A stretch of DNA of 7,036 nucleotides. It comes from Candidatus Zipacnadia bacterium. Its GTDB lineage: Bacteria > Armatimonadota > Zipacnadia > Zipacnadales > Zipacnadaceae. Below are positions 6,466 through 7,036 of the stretch, one piece after another. Numbering within the stretch: position 1 is the stretch's first letter; every line of letters starts with the position of its first letter. Location of the stretch: contig JALGTI010000155.1 in the NCBI GenBank assembly GCA_029821455.1, forward strand, positions 1 to 7,036, given 5' to 3'. The notes beneath the pieces are model-generated. The model ran no database searches and was not told where the DNA came from. It was given only the letters and a program-made list of their open reading frames with translations. Position numbers and translations under genes: made by a program.

Positions 6466-6909
6466 CATATGGCCAGCCAGTTCACCAGCCCGCCATGGGT
6501 CAGCCTGCTCCAGGAGGCTGGGGTAAGCATCAGCATGGACGGCAAGGGGCGGGCGACGGATAATATCTTCGTCGAGCGCCTGTGGCGGACGGTCAAGTGC
6601 GAGGGAGTATATCTGCACGATTATGGCAGCCCGCGGGAGGCACGGCAGGGGTTGTCGGGGTACTTTGAGTTCTACAATTACCGAGGCGTGCGTCAAGCCC
6701 TGTATTACCGCACGCCCTGGGAGCTCTATTCTGGCTGCCTGGGCGATCCTGCCCCCCGGGGGCCAGCGTGGGCACAGCAACCAGCCCTCTCCGGCCCTGC
6801 CGAGGCTAGCACAATGCATCTTAACTGGGATTACCCATATGGTCTGTTGCTGCGTCCAACATTCTCTGTTTGGTGCACTGATTCCTCCTGCTGCGGATCG
6901 TTTCGCTAA
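6430..6909 (+). pseudogene. IS3-family transposase (integrase core) C-terminal fragment
   Basis: The frame is open from GTG 6430, but recognisable homology starts near 6475 with ASQFTSPPWVSLLQEAG and continues through SISMDGKGRA, DNIFVERLWRTVK and YRTPWELY to about 6740. This is the end of the DDE integrase core of IS3-family OrfB. The third catalytic residue is kept (Glu at 6574-6576) together with the Lys seven residues later. The expected HSDQGSQF block reads AHMASQF here, so the second Asp is replaced by His (6466-6468), and everything upstream including the first Asp is absent. The usual RPHQAL motif has decayed to GVRQAL. The stretch to 6909 includes EASTMHLN, a pattern also seen past the core in this group, and then unrelated sequence. 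It cannot be active. The GTG is only the first in-frame start codon; no Shine-Dalgarno supports it. Confidence 0.85.
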
Positions 6910-7036
6910 CACAACCCGAGGTTGGAAGGGTTCTGAAGAAGATTCTGCCGCGAGAATTGAACAAGTAGGACAGCTATTGGGCGATAGCAGACACAGTCCC
7001 AGCTGGGTAGGAACAAAACTGTCGCTGCTTCGCCGC
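6910..7036. other. Right edge, nothing identified
   Basis: One plus-strand frame is open from the transposase stop to the window edge (hydrophilic, with a LLGDSRHSPSW stretch), but 42 codons without a start, Shine-Dalgarno sequence or motif do not make a gene. No insertion-sequence terminal repeat could be paired, because the left end of the plus-strand element is missing. Confidence 0.4.

Noticed and set aside
6304..6912. Minus-strand open frame of 202 codons
   Set aside because: It covers the plus-strand IS3 integrase fragment in antisense and shows no motif of its own.
1..7036. CRISPR array, tRNA, rRNA, toxin-antitoxin or defence system
   Set aside because: I saw no spaced direct repeats of array type, no tRNA cloverleaf, no rRNA motif, and no protein motif of such systems.

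Overview
The window comes from a GC-rich bacterium (about 60% GC by eye) and reads as a small accessory carbohydrate-degradation locus next to decayed insertion sequences. No marker gene fixes the taxon. Very large exported GH42-like proteins and exported parallel beta-helix proteins are typical of polysaccharide-degrading environmental lineages such as Planctomycetota, Lentisphaerota, Armatimonadota and Verrucomicrobiota. That placement is inference from gene style, not a phylogenetic result.

Layout. Bases 1-497 hold no gene I can support. Bases 498-552 carry a perfect 9-bp inverted repeat and then a strong Shine-Dalgarno sequence. The first gene (561-4226, +) encodes a 1221-residue exported multidomain protein: a GATase-like N-terminal domain, a beta-sandwich region, a GH42-type barrel, a trimerization (GATase-like) domain and a C-terminal beta region. 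A 262-bp gap follows that is unusually rich in symmetry: a GC-rich hairpin just after the stop, a promoter-like pair of hexamers enclosing a perfect 16-bp palindrome, and a series of hairpins headed by a long imperfect stem. The second gene (best start ATG 4498, ending at 6006, +) encodes a 502-residue exported protein with the start signature of the pectate-lyase superfamily, a beta-helix and a distinct C-terminal domain.

The right end is an insertion-sequence graveyard. A minus-strand remnant of an IS3-family transposase C-terminus (about 6027-6173) begins about 20 bp beyond the second gene's stop. A second IS3-type remnant lies on the plus strand (6430-6909). It keeps the catalytic Glu but has lost the second Asp and everything upstream. 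The two tails point away from each other and have different end sequences, so they come from different elements.

How it may work together: both intact genes are exported and co-oriented and look like polysaccharide-processing proteins, but the second appears to have its own promoter and a structured leader. No transporter, SusC/D pair or regulator lies in the window, and the substrate cannot be read from the sequence. The best candidates for something undescribed are the structured, palindrome-bearing leader of the second gene and the GH42-like protein's lack of a Glu at the usual nucleophile position.
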